From Streptomyces sp. CB02009 (lineage in GTDB: Bacteria; Actinomycetota; Actinomycetes; Streptomycetales; Streptomycetaceae), in the NCBI RefSeq assembly GCF_001905825.1, contig NZ_LIVV01000006.1, forward strand, positions 124,001-188,000: a DNA stretch of 64,000 nucleotides. Reading direction: 5' to 3'. Positions within the stretch are counted from its first letter, which is position 1; every line of letters starts with the position of its first letter. A model generated the notes under the pieces. That model worked only from the letters and a program-made list of their open reading frames with translations. It ran no database searches and was not told the DNA's origin. Position numbers and translations under genes: made by a program. Below, piece after piece: positions 23,940-31,929 of this stretch.

Positions 23940-25463
23940 ATGACCACACTCGTACACGGCACGGACACCCTGACCCGTGACGCGCTCACGGTGCTCCAGC
24001 CCGGCTTCGTCGGCACCACCGCGCCCGACTGGCTGCTCCGCCGCATCGGCGAGGGACTGTCGTCCGTCGGCCTGTTCGGCCGGAACATCGTCAGCCCCGA
24101 GCAGCTCACCGCGCTCACCGCGCAGCTGCGGGCCGAGCGGGACGACGTCCTCGTCGCCATCGACGAGGAGGGCGGCGACGTCACCCGTCTCGAGGTCAAG
24201 CAGGGCTCCTCGTTCCCCGGCAACTACGCCCTGGGCAGCGTCGACGACGTCGAGCTCACCCGGGCCGTGGCCCGCGAACTCGGCCGCCGGCTCGCGGCCT
24301 GCGGCGTCGACCTCAACTGGGCGCCGTCCGCCGACGTCAACTCCAACGCCGAGAACCCGGTCATCGGCGTCCGGTCCTTCGGGCCGGACCCGGACCTGGT
24401 CGCCCGGCACACCGTGGCGTACGTCGACGGCCTCCAGGGCGTCGGGGTCGCGGCCTGCACCAAGCACTTCCCCGGACACGGCGACACGAACGTCGACTCG
24501 CACGACGCGCTGCCCCGGATCGATGTGGACCTCGCCACACTGCACACCCGTGAGCTGGTGCCTTTCCGCGCGGCCGTCGCCGCGGGTACCAAAGCCGTCA
24601 TGAGCGCGCATATCCTGCTCTCCGCGCTCGACCCCCACCGGCCGGCCACCCTGAGCCCGCAGATCCTCACCGGTCTGCTGCGCCAGGAGCTGGGCTTCGA
24701 GGGGCTGATCGTCACCGACGGCATGGAGATGCAGGCCGTCGCGGCGACGTACGGCATCGAGCGCGGATCCGTCCTCGCCATCGCCGCGGGCGCCGACGCC
24801 ATCTGCGTCGGCGGCGGGCTGTGCGACGAGGACACCGTGCTGCAGCTGCGCGACGCGCTCGTCACTGCGGTACGGACCGGTGAACTGCCCGAGGAGCGGC
24901 TGGCCGACGCCGCGGCGCGCGTGCGCGCCCTGGCGTCCTGGACCCAGGCGCACCGGGCCAGGGGGGCTGAATCGGTGTCGGGCGCGGCAGTGCAGGAGGG
25001 GACCGCGCCCGGCACCGACATCGGACTCGTCGCCGCCCGCCGGGCCCTGAAGGTGACCCGTGGGAAGCAGCCGTACACCCCGGTGAGCAGCGCCCCCTAC
25101 GTTGCCTCCTTCACCCCCGTCGCGAACTTCGCGGTCGGTGACGAGACCCCGTGGGGCATCGCCGCCGAGCTGGAGCGGCTGCTGCCCGGCACGGAGACCG
25201 GCTCCTACGCCGACTCCTCCGTGGACGCGCTCCTCGCCGCCGCGGGGGAGCGCCGGATCGTGGCGGTCGTCCGCGACGCCCACCGGCACGCGTGGATGAC
25301 CGAGGCCCTGGACGCCCTGGTGGCGGCCCGCCCCGACACCGTCGTGGTCGAGATGGGCCTCAACGAGGCGGAGCCCCGCGGGGCCCTGCACATCGCCACC
25401 CACGGCGCGGCCCGGGTCTGCGGCCGCGCGGCCGCCGAGGCCGTCGTCGGAACCGGCGCCTGA
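23940..25463 (+). CDS. dasD: DasD, family 3 beta-N-acetylglucosaminidase (intracellular)
   Basis: A 507-residue GH3 enzyme of the NagZ type. The diagnostic loop KHFPGHGDTNVDSHDALP carries the Asp-His pair (His188) that serves as general acid/base in this subfamily, and Asp260 in VTDGMEM is the predicted nucleophile. There is no signal peptide, so it acts in the cytoplasm on imported chitobiose and releases GlcNAc. The C-terminal third (about 330-507) is an additional domain, as in other actinobacterial members. Directly downstream of dasC and therefore part of the DasR-controlled operon. Established in S. coelicolor as DasD. Confidence 0.92.
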   Translation: MTTLVHGTDTLTRDALTVLQPGFVGTTAPDWLLRRIGEGLSSVGLFGRNIVSPEQLTALTAQLRAERDDVLVAIDEEGGDVTRLEVKQGSSFPGNYALGSVDDVELTRAVARELGRRLAACGVDLNWAPSADVNSNAENPVIGVRSFGPDPDLVARHTVAYVDGLQGVGVAACTKHFPGHGDTNVDSHDALPRIDVDLATLHTRELVPFRAAVAAGTKAVMSAHILLSALDPHRPATLSPQILTGLLRQELGFEGLIVTDGMEMQAVAATYGIERGSVLAIAAGADAICVGGGLCDEDTVLQLRDALVTAVRTGELPEERLADAAARVRALASWTQAHRARGAESVSGAAVQEGTAPGTDIGLVAARRALKVTRGKQPYTPVSSAPYVASFTPVANFAVGDETPWGIAAELERLLPGTETGSYADSSVDALLAAAGERRIVAVVRDAHRHAWMTEALDALVAARPDTVVVEMGLNEAEPRGALHIATHGAARVCGRAAAEAVVGTGA

Positions 25464-25474
25464 CGGAACGTACG

Positions 25475-25514
25475 CGAAGGGGCCCGGCACCTGGACAGGT
25501 GCCGGGCCCCTTCG
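25475..25514. terminator. Bidirectional terminator between dasD and nagB
   Basis: A perfect 18-bp stem (arms 25475-25492 and 25497-25514) with a GGAC loop, 12 bases after the dasD stop and 26 bases before the nagB stop. It can end both convergent transcripts. Confidence 0.9.
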
Positions 25515-25539
25515 TCGTGCACGGGGGAGTCCGGGCCGC

Positions 25540-26325
25540 TCAGATGCCCTGCCAGGCGGGCTTGTTCGCGAAGGTGTGGCGGAAGTAGTCCGCGAGCTTC
25601 AGCTTGGAGGCGGCGGCCTCGTCCACCACGACCGTGGCGTGCGGGTGCAGCTGCAGCGCGGAGGCCGGCACGAGCGCCGCCACCGGGCCCTCGACGGTCT
25701 GCGCCACGGCCTCGGCCTTGCCCTCGCCGGTGGCGAGCAGCACCAGGTGACGGGCCTCCAGGATGGTGCCGATGCCCTGGGTGATGACGTGGTGGGGCAC
25801 CTGCTCGATGTCGTTGTCGAAGAAGCGGGCGTTGTCCACGCGGGTCTGCTCGGTGAGCGTCTTGATCCGGGTGCGGGAGGCGAGTGAGGAGCACGGCTCG
25901 TTGAAGCCGATGTGCCCGTCGGTGCCGATGCCGAGGATCTGCAGGTCCACGCCACCGGCCTCGGAGAGCGCCGTGTCGTACGCGTCGCAGGCCGCCAGGA
26001 CGTCCTCGGCGGAGCCGTCGGGGCCCATGAAGGCCTCCTGGGAGAGCCCGAGCGGCTCGACGACCTGGCGGAGCACGGTGGAGCGGTACGACTCGGGGTG
26101 GCCCGAGGGCAGCCCCACGTACTCGTCCAGCTGGGCGATGCGGGCCCGCGAGGCGTCCACGGAGCCGGCCTTGACCTGGGCGATCAGGGCGTCGTAGATG
26201 GGCAGCGGAGTCGAGCCGGTGGCCACGCCGAGCAGCGCGTCGGGCTTGCGGCGCAGGAGGTCGGCGATGCCGTCCGCGATGAGCTCGCCGCCCGCCTTGG
26301 CGTCCTTGACGATGACAACTTCCAC
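25540..26325 (-). CDS. nagB: Glucosamine-6-phosphate deaminase
   Basis: A 261-residue isomerase/deaminase converting glucosamine-6-phosphate to fructose-6-phosphate and ammonia, the final step of GlcNAc catabolism. Visible are GVATGSTPLPIYDAL (phosphate binding, about 33-47), the ISOCITRATE-like LDEYVGLP segment near 66 and the signature GIGTDGHIGFNEP near 131. GTG start at 26325. Convergent with dasD and preceded by its own dre site, so it is induced together with the chitobiose operon. Its substrate is also the effector that inactivates DasR, closing a feedback loop. Confidence 0.95.
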   Translation of the reverse strand: MEVVIVKDAKAGGELIADGIADLLRRKPDALLGVATGSTPLPIYDALIAQVKAGSVDASRARIAQLDEYVGLPSGHPESYRSTVLRQVVEPLGLSQEAFMGPDGSAEDVLAACDAYDTALSEAGGVDLQILGIGTDGHIGFNEPCSSLASRTRIKTLTEQTRVDNARFFDNDIEQVPHHVITQGIGTILEARHLVLLATGEGKAEAVAQTVEGPVAALVPASALQLHPHATVVVDEAAASKLKLADYFRHTFANKPAWQGI

Positions 26326-26365
26326 GCTGTGCCTGCCGATCTGGTGAGGGGCTGGTGAGGAGCCA

Positions 26366-26381
26366 TGTGGTATAGACCAAT
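26366..26381. promoter_or_regulatory. dre site upstream of nagB
   Basis: TGTGGTATAGACCAAT matches the DasR consensus at 12 of 16 positions and lies 41-56 bases upstream of the nagB start, overlapping the expected promoter. A dre before nagB is known in S. coelicolor. Confidence 0.82.
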
Positions 26382-26506
26382 CAAAGCCAAATCTAGCAGA
26401 GGAGGGGCCTTCCCCTCATGCCGTTCCGTCCCCCGGACGCCCCCGCCGCCTCCATGGTCGGCCGCCCCTGCCCCACCAGCCACTCGAACCCCCCGGCCCC
26501 CTGAGA

Positions 26507-27295
26507 TCAGGCGATCGAGCCCCCCGTCGCGTCGATCCACTGCCCGGTCACCCAGCGCCCGTCGTGCGAGGCCAGGAAGGCCACCACGTCGGCTATGTCC
26601 TCCGGGGTGCCGACCCCGCCCAGGGCCGACATCGCCGCCGCCCCCGCCCAAGCCTCGTCGTTCCCCCGCAGCCAGCCCGCGTTGATGTCGGTGTCCACGA
26701 TGCCCGGCGCCACCGCGTTGACCGTGATCCCGCGCCCGCCCAGCACCTTCGACAGATAGCGGGTGAACACGTCGAGCGCGCCCTTCGACATCGCGTACGC
26801 CATCAGGTCCGGCATCACCGCCGCGTGCGAGAGGCCCGTCGAGACGTTCACGATCCGGCCCCCGTCGCGCAGCCGCTCCACGCCGAGCTGGGCGAGGAAG
26901 AACGGCGCCCTGGTGTTGACGGCGAAGATCCGCTCGTACTCCTCCGCGCCGATCGTCGCGAACGGCGCCGAGGCGCCGATCCCCGCGTTGTTCACCAGGA
27001 TGTCCAGGCCGTCCGCGTGCGCGTCGAACGCGGCCCACAGCGCCTCCGCGTCCCCCGGGACCCCCAGCTCCTGCCCGATGGCGAAGGCCTCGCCGCCGGC
27101 GGCCTCGATCGCCGCGACCGTCTCCTTCGCCGCCGCCTCGTTGCTCCCGTAGTGCACCGCGACCCGCGCGCCGTCCCGCCCGAGCCGCTCGGCGATCCCC
27201 CGACCGATGCCCCGGCTGCCGCCCGTCACCAGCGCGGTCCTCCCGGCCAGCTTCCCGGCCCGCTCCTCCGTGGTCCTGCTGTCGAGCACGCCCAT
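26507..27295 (-). CDS. SDR family oxidoreductase
   Basis: A 262-residue classical short-chain dehydrogenase/reductase. It has cofactor motif TGGSRGIGRG near residue 21, NNAG near 97, catalytic Ser in VSTGLS, and Tyr-x-x-x-Lys in AYAMSKGAL. The C-terminus ends in the quinone/glucose-dehydrogenase-like VTGQWIDATGG. Start ATG 27295 has GAGGGGGG upstream; a longer frame to 27391 would cross the operator. It diverges from a TetR gene across an inverted-repeat operator, so it is almost certainly that repressor's target. Substrate unknown; such pairs often handle toxic carbonyls. Confidence 0.87.
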   Translation of the reverse strand: MGVLDSRTTEERAGKLAGRTALVTGGSRGIGRGIAERLGRDGARVAVHYGSNEAAAKETVAAIEAAGGEAFAIGQELGVPGDAEALWAAFDAHADGLDILVNNAGIGASAPFATIGAEEYERIFAVNTRAPFFLAQLGVERLRDGGRIVNVSTGLSHAAVMPDLMAYAMSKGALDVFTRYLSKVLGGRGITVNAVAPGIVDTDINAGWLRGNDEAWAGAAAMSALGGVGTPEDIADVVAFLASHDGRWVTGQWIDATGGSIA

Positions 27296-27312
27296 GGCGA
27301 CGCCCCCCTCAT

Positions 27313-27370
27313 TTCTGTAGCGGTCGTTATGAAAAGACCGTACCCCACTTCCGTAGCACCCGCTATAGAA
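27313..27370. promoter_or_regulatory. Inverted-repeat operator between SDR and TetR genes
   Basis: Two 18-base elements face each other: TTCTGTAGCGGTCGTTAT at 27313 and the reverse complement of TTCTATAGCGGGTGCTAC ending at 27370. They match at 14 of 18 bases. Placed so that one covers each divergent promoter, they are the likely TetR binding sites. Confidence 0.7.
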
Positions 27371-27378
27371 TTCACTCC

Positions 27379-28002
27379 ATGGTGACGACACCGCGTGGCC
27401 GACCCCGCTCCTTCGACCGGCTCACGGCCCTGGAGAAGGCGACGATGGCCTTCTGGGAGCACGGCTACGAGACGACCTCCGTCGCCGACCTCACCCGCGC
27501 CATGGGCATCAGCGCCCCCAGCCTCTACGCGGCCTTCGGCGACAAGAAGACGCTGTTCGAGGAGGTCGTCGAGGCGTACGCCGGCTCGTACGGCGCGTAC
27601 GGCAGCCGGGCCTTCGCCGAGGAGACGACCGCCCGGGCCGCCATCGGCCGGGTCCTGAGCGAGTCCGCCGAGCTCTTCACGGAGTCGGGCCACCCCCGCG
27701 GCTGCCTGATGATCTCCGCCGCGATCAACTGCTCGACCCCCGAGGTCGAGGAGGCCCTGCGCGAGCGCAGGAACCGCAACCTGGCCCTCTTCGAGGCCCG
27801 GATACGCGAGGGCATCGCCGCGGGGGAGCTGCCGGCCGACACCGACGCCCGGGCCCTGGCCCGCTTCAGCGGAGCCGTTCTCCAGGGGCTGTCCCAGCAG
27901 GCCCGCGACGGGGCGACGAAGGAGGAGCTGGCGGCCGTCGCGGCGACCGCGATGCTGGCCTGGCCGCCGCAGCGCACGGAGCAGGAGCAGGGGCGGGGGT
28001 AG
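27379..28002 (+). CDS. TetR/AcrR family transcriptional repressor
   Basis: A 207-residue repressor. The DNA-binding helix-turn-helix is TTSVADLTRAMGISAPSLYAAF at about residues 33-54, preceded by the recognition of GRPRSFDR. The C-terminal helical domain (about 70-200) would bind a ligand and dimerise; its segment GHPRGCLMISAAI is typical of TetR proteins that control reductases. Divergent from the SDR gene and bracketed by the inverted repeat, so autoregulation is expected. Confidence 0.9.
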   Translation: MVTTPRGRPRSFDRLTALEKATMAFWEHGYETTSVADLTRAMGISAPSLYAAFGDKKTLFEEVVEAYAGSYGAYGSRAFAEETTARAAIGRVLSESAELFTESGHPRGCLMISAAINCSTPEVEEALRERRNRNLALFEARIREGIAAGELPADTDARALARFSGAVLQGLSQQARDGATKEELAAVAATAMLAWPPQRTEQEQGRG

Positions 28003-28384
28003 GGGCCGCGGGGACTGGACCGGCGCCGGGCAGGAGGGTGGGGGAGCGGGCTCCGCCGGCGGACGGCCCCGGAAACACCCGCGGGCCGCGGCGCCCGGCG
28101 GGACCCTCAGCCCGCCCGGCACCGCAGCCCGGAGTTTTGCTCCGGCCGGGGGTGTGCGGTCCCTCGGCCGTGTGGGAGGTCTCGACGCAGTCAGGGCAGA
28201 GAGCGTCGGGTACCTCGTTCCATCCTCCTGTGCGGGGAGGATGGAGGTCTATCGCATTCATTGTGGACTAGACCATTCTTGTCTGTCCATCCACAGGAAC
28301 GCGGTCCTTCCTGGCCCATCCTCCAGCACGGAGCCCCGGAGATCCAGGTTCACCGCCCCTTTATTCCGCGGGTACGCTCGCACC
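28003..28384. other. Intergenic region upstream of the histidine kinase
   Basis: About 380 bases without a gene. Contains weak GC hairpins after the TetR gene (one around 28129-28145 with a TTTTG loop), a 9-bp stem at 28220-28244, and a dre-like site at 28262-28277 that lies in the kinase promoter area. Confidence 0.6.
28262..28277. promoter_or_regulatory. dre-like DasR site upstream of the PdtaS-type kinase
   Basis: TGTGGACTAGACCATT matches the DasR consensus at 12 of 16 positions, with CTAGACCA intact. It is about 110 bases upstream of the kinase start. Binding is predicted only. Confidence 0.5.
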
Positions 28385-29860
28385 GTGCCCTCCATGAACG
28401 ACCTCGTGCGCCAGCACACCGCCCTGAGCGACTCGGACCTCGAGTGGCTCCACCTGCTGGTGTCGGAGTGGCAGCTGCTCTCCGACCTCTCCTTCGCCGA
28501 CCTCGTCCTCTGGGTCCCGACCCTCGACGGAACGCGCTACGTCTCCGTCGCGCAGATGCGGCCGAACACCGGCCCCACCTCCTACCAGGACGACATGGTC
28601 GGCCATCTCGTGCCGCGCGGCCGCCGCCCGCTGCTCGACGCCGCGCTCGACGAGGGCAGGATCGTCCGCGAGGGCGACCCGGAGTGGCGCGAGGAGGTCC
28701 CGGTACGGGTCGAGTCCATCCCCGTCCGCCGCGAGGGCCGGGTCCTCGGCGTCATCGCCCGCAACACCAACCTGCTGACCGTCCGCACCCCCTCCCGGCT
28801 CGAGCTCACCTACCTCCAGTCGGCCTCCGACCTCGCCCAGATGATCGCGGCCGGGACCTTCCCCTTCCCCGGCGAGCAGGTCGACATGGACTCCTCGCCC
28901 CGTGCCGGTGACGGACTCGTCCGCCTCGACGCCGAGGGCATCGTCCAGTACGCCTCGCCCAACGCCCTCTCCGCGTACCACCGGCTCGGTCTCGCCGCCG
29001 ACCTGGTCGGCCAGCACCTCGGCCAGATCACCGCCGAACTCGCCCCCTCCCGCGGACCGGTGGACGAAGCCCTGGTCACACTGGCCTCCGGCTACGCGCC
29101 GCGCGAGTTCGAGGTCGAGGGGAACGGCGGTGTGATCCAGCTCCGGGCCATCCCGCTCAAGCCGAAGGGCACCCGGATCGGTTCGCTCGTCCTGCTCCGG
29201 GACGTCACCGAACTTCGCCGCCGCGAGCGCGAGTTGATCACCAAGGACGCCACCATCCGGGAGATCCACCACCGGGTGAAGAACAACCTGCAGACGGTGG
29301 CCGCCCTGTTGCGCCTCCAGGCCCGCCGGATGGACTCCGAGGGAGGCCGCGAGGCCCTCAACGAGGCCGTGCGCCGGGTCGGTTCGATCGCGATCGTCCA
29401 TGAGACGCTGTCCCAGAACCTGGACGAGCGGGTGGAGTTCGACGAGATCGCCGACCGCGTGATCGCGATGGTCGCCGAGATCTCCCCGGGCCGGGTGACC
29501 TGCCGGCGCAACGGCCGCTTCGGCATTCTGGACGCCGAGGTCGCGACCCCGCTCTCCATGGTCCTCACCGAGATCCTCCAGAACGCCCTGGAGCACGCGT
29601 TCGCCCCGGGTGACGAGGGCGCCGTCGAGGTCACCGCCGTACGCGGCGAGCCGCGGCCCGACGCCCGGCTCCTGATCACGATCCAGGACGACGGCCGCGG
29701 CCTGCCCGAGGGATTCGACCCGCAGCGGGCCGGCAACCTCGGCCTGCAGATCGTACGAACCCTGGTGGAAGGGGAGTTGGGCGGATCCTTCGACATGCTG
29801 CCGGGCGCCGAGCGCGGCACGAAGGTGGTCCTCGACATTCCCGTGCAGCCGCAGAAGTAA
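28385..29860 (+). CDS. PdtaS-like sensor histidine kinase (GAF-PAS-HisKA_2-HATPase)
   Basis: A 491-residue soluble kinase. Residues about 25-160 form a GAF-like sensor, 175-290 a PAS domain, and the phosphoacceptor is His295 in EIHHRVKNNLQTV, the HisKA_2 (HWE-related) signature. The HATPase follows with the N-box EILQNALEHAF and the G-box DDGRGLP. Close relatives are mycobacterial PdtaS, whose partner PdtaR is an ANTAR RNA-binding antiterminator. No response regulator lies nearby, as usual for this family. GTG 28385 (MPSMNDL) is preferred to ATG 28394 because homologues begin there. A dre-like site lies upstream. Confidence 0.88.
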   Translation: MPSMNDLVRQHTALSDSDLEWLHLLVSEWQLLSDLSFADLVLWVPTLDGTRYVSVAQMRPNTGPTSYQDDMVGHLVPRGRRPLLDAALDEGRIVREGDPEWREEVPVRVESIPVRREGRVLGVIARNTNLLTVRTPSRLELTYLQSASDLAQMIAAGTFPFPGEQVDMDSSPRAGDGLVRLDAEGIVQYASPNALSAYHRLGLAADLVGQHLGQITAELAPSRGPVDEALVTLASGYAPREFEVEGNGGVIQLRAIPLKPKGTRIGSLVLLRDVTELRRRERELITKDATIREIHHRVKNNLQTVAALLRLQARRMDSEGGREALNEAVRRVGSIAIVHETLSQNLDERVEFDEIADRVIAMVAEISPGRVTCRRNGRFGILDAEVATPLSMVLTEILQNALEHAFAPGDEGAVEVTAVRGEPRPDARLLITIQDDGRGLPEGFDPQRAGNLGLQIVRTLVEGELGGSFDMLPGAERGTKVVLDIPVQPQK

Positions 29861-29892
29861 CGGCCGCAGAAGTAACGGCCGTAGAAGTGACG
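29848..29892. repeat. Three tandem 15-bp repeats across the kinase stop codon
   Basis: The unit GCCGCAGAAGTAACG is present twice exactly (29848-29862 and 29863-29877) and once with two changes (29878-29892). The first copy contains the kinase TAA, so each copy carries its own stop. Confidence 0.88.
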
Positions 29893-29923
29893 CCTGAGAG
29901 GTAACGGCCGTTAACTCTCAGGC
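29892..29923 (+). terminator. Hairpin after the histidine kinase gene
   Basis: A 32-base near-perfect inverted repeat (one mismatch in a 16-base arm, GCCTGAGAG...CTCTCAGGC) starting 31 bases after the stop. Confidence 0.65.
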
Positions 29924-29956
29924 AGTTGCTTTCGCGGTCCGCTTCGGAGACAGCAG

Positions 29957-29991
29957 CGAGCCCCGGACCGAATAAGTCGGTCCGGGGCTCG
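29957..29991. terminator. Bidirectional terminator between the kinase and wblE
   Basis: A perfect 14-bp stem (CGAGCCCCGGACCG and its complement) with a seven-base loop AATAAGT, placed between convergent genes. Confidence 0.85.
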
Positions 29992-30082
29992 AATGCTGTG
30001 GGTTACTGCTGCGCGCTGCGGCTCAAGGGCGGTGATTGCATACGCGATGTATGCGCCGCTCGCCTCAGGCTGTCGGTGGGCG

Positions 30083-30340
30083 TCAGGCGCTGGCGTTACG
30101 CGCCCGGTTGCGAGCGGCGCGGCGCTTCATCGCGCGGCGCTCGTCCTCGCTGAGGCCACCCCAGACGCCGGAGTCCTGGCCGGACTCGAGCGCCCACTGC
30201 AGGCACTGCTCCATGACGGGGCAGCGGCGGCAGACGGCCTTGGCTTCCTCGATCTGCAGCAGCGCAGGACCGGTGTTGCCGATGGGGAAGAACAGCTCGG
30301 GGTCTTCCTCACGACAAACGGCGTTGTGACGCCAGTCCAT
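30083..30340 (-). CDS. wblE: WhiB-family iron-sulfur transcription factor WblE (WhiB1-like)
   Basis: An 85-residue protein with the four cysteines that hold a [4Fe-4S] cluster: Cys9, Cys37, Cys40 and Cys46 (C-x27-C-x2-C-x5-C). The GVWGG turn follows at 58-62, and a basic C-terminal tail (RRAMKRRAARNRARN) contacts DNA. WhiB1 of Mycobacterium binds nitric oxide through this cluster and partners with the principal sigma factor. Start ATG 30340 is preceded by GAGAGG. A long leader with a CRP-like palindrome lies upstream. Position after the PdtaS kinase matches S. coelicolor. Confidence 0.95.
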   Translation of the reverse strand: MDWRHNAVCREEDPELFFPIGNTGPALLQIEEAKAVCRRCPVMEQCLQWALESGQDSGVWGGLSEDERRAMKRRAARNRARNASA

Positions 30341-30658
30341 GGCTGCTACCTCTCTAGGGTGTTACAAGCTGGTTGCTTGTGAATGTGAACGCTTTCACGA
30401 ATCCCCCCGCAAGGGAAGGGCCGACTGCCAGATGAACTGGTGTGGTCCTAAGACTGAGGAGGGGTTCTGGCTCTCAGTGGAGGCCGGTGTTGCGGGCCGT
30501 CCCGATCGCCAAGAAGAGACTCCCAAACCCCAGCAACGGATACAACCCCTTCCGGAAAGTTTTTTTTGATTCCTCGGTGTCGGCTAGGTCACAGCCGTAC
30601 TTCTAAGGGGTGGATGCGCGCCTAAACGTTCGAGTGAAAGGACTTTGGGCCCTTCCAC
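30341..30658. other. wblE upstream regulatory region
   Basis: About 320 bases without a gene, between the convergent-to-divergent pair wblE and the lipid kinase. Holds the CRP-like site (30384-30399), a run of eight A residues on the minus strand near 30560-30567 (rare in this GC-rich DNA), and presumably the wblE promoter. Confidence 0.6.
30384..30399. promoter_or_regulatory. CRP-like palindrome upstream of wblE
   Basis: TGTGAACGCTTTCACG fits the CRP/FNR operator TGTGA-N6-TCACA with one mismatch. It sits 44-59 bases upstream of the wblE start. Mycobacterial whiB1 is controlled by CRP, which makes this a plausible conserved site. Confidence 0.6.
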
Positions 30659-31627
30659 TCACACAATCACACGCAGTGCACGGCGTACGCCTGTGAACGT
30701 CACGCTCGTACGCAGTCCCAGGTGGTCTCCGTCCATCTGCAGGGGGAGGGGAACCTTGGAATGCAAGGTGAAGTCGGTCAGGTCGTGCAGAGTCGTCGCG
30801 TGCTTGCCGCGAGGCCCTCGTTCCGGGGTCGAGGTGAGCAGCTGGGTGGCGTACCGGGCCACCGCCGGGGTGGAGAGACGGCGCAGTCCGAGGACGTCGA
30901 GCGCGGTTTCGAAGGAGGCCTCCGGGGACGCGTACACCGGGCGATTGCCCAGGTAGGTCCAGGGGGAGGTGTTGCAGATTATGGAGAGGACCAGGTCCTC
31001 GACCGGCTCGGCGCCGGGGCGCTCCAGGGTGATCATCCCGTGCCGGCGGTTCGGTTCGTCCAGGAACTGGCGCACCACCTGGCGCAGATAAAGGGCGTGC
31101 GTGGATCTCCTCCCGCGCTCCCGCTGCTGTTCGACCCGGCCGATGACGCTGGCGTCGAAGCCGAGGCCGGCGCAGAAGGTGAACCAGCGGGACGGGACGG
31201 ACTCGTCCTCCGTGCCCGGCGTGCCCGAGGCGAGACCGAGGCTCACCGTGCGTGCCCGCCGCTCACGCAACGCGTCGAGGAGGGCGCCGGTCGCCTCGAC
31301 GGCGTCGTTCGGCAGTCCGAGGGCGCGGGCGAACACGTTCGTCGATCCGCCTGGGACGACCGCGAGGCCCGGGAGCCGGTCGGGGTCGGGCCCGCCGTGC
31401 AGCAGTCCGTTGACGACCTCGTTCACCGTGCCGTCGCCGCCGAGGGCCACGACCAGGTCGATGCTGCCGGAGTCCGCGGCCCGTCGGGCGAGGTCCCGCG
31501 CGTGCCCGCGGTACTCGGTGGTGACCGCCTCCAGCTTCATCTCGCTCGCGAGCGCGTGGATGAGCACGTCACGGGTGCGGGCACTGGTGGTGGTGGCTGC
31601 CGGGTTGACCACGAGAAGTGCGCGCAT
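30659..31627 (-). CDS. Diacylglycerol/sphingosine kinase-like lipid kinase
   Basis: A 322-residue protein of the DAGK catalytic family. The nucleotide-binding motif is LGGDGTVNEVVNGLL near residue 65, preceded by VNPAATTTS at the start and followed by PGGSTNVFARALG, a conserved lipid-kinase segment. It transfers phosphate from ATP to a lipid hydroxyl such as diacylglycerol, and acts at the membrane surface. Start ATG 31627 gives the usual opening MRALLVVNPAA; the upstream extension is repeat-derived. Single gene between wblE and a small membrane protein. Confidence 0.88.
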   Translation of the reverse strand: MRALLVVNPAATTTSARTRDVLIHALASEMKLEAVTTEYRGHARDLARRAADSGSIDLVVALGGDGTVNEVVNGLLHGGPDPDRLPGLAVVPGGSTNVFARALGLPNDAVEATGALLDALRERRARTVSLGLASGTPGTEDESVPSRWFTFCAGLGFDASVIGRVEQQRERGRRSTHALYLRQVVRQFLDEPNRRHGMITLERPGAEPVEDLVLSIICNTSPWTYLGNRPVYASPEASFETALDVLGLRRLSTPAVARYATQLLTSTPERGPRGKHATTLHDLTDFTLHSKVPLPLQMDGDHLGLRTSVTFTGVRRALRVIV

Positions 31628-31929
31628 GAGCGCCAGGGTACCTACCCGGCGGTACCGGGCCCAGTCCAGCCCGATCCCTGGACGCATCCGCCCGGCCCCG
31701 GACAGCCGACCCGCCCGGCTCCGTCCGGCCCCGGACAGCCCGACCCGCCCGGCTCCGCCCGGCCCCGGCAACCCTGCCCGCCCGGCGCCGCCCGGCCCCA
31801 AGGTAAGCCCGCCCGCCCGGCTCCGCCGCCGTGGGCCCCCCGCTCCGCCGCCCGTGCCCCGCCCGGCTTCTCGGGTGCGCTCCCGCCCGGCCTCGGCCGG
31901 TCCGGGCCGCCCCCGCTACCCTGCCCTGT
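31628..31929. other. Repeat-rich intergenic region
   Basis: About 300 bases almost entirely made of G/C-rich repeats (see 31692-31826), separating divergent genes. No gene or clear promoter seen; open frames here are Pro/Gly/Arg repeats. Confidence 0.6.
31692..31826. repeat. Four imperfect tandem copies of a ~34-bp GC-rich repeat
   Basis: Units of 33-35 bases start at 31692, 31725, 31759 and 31792. Each begins CCGGCCCC and ends CCCGCCCGG followed by a CTCCG-like end. Copies 1 and 2 are nearly identical; 3 and 4 are more diverged. Confidence 0.8.

Noticed and set aside
23028..25490. 820-codon minus-strand open frame over dasC and dasD
   Set aside because: Antisense to two well-supported genes, no motifs.
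30541..30600. Possible sigma-R (GGAAT/GTT) promoter for wblE
   Set aside because: The two elements are present but the spacing (about 22) is wrong for sigma-R.
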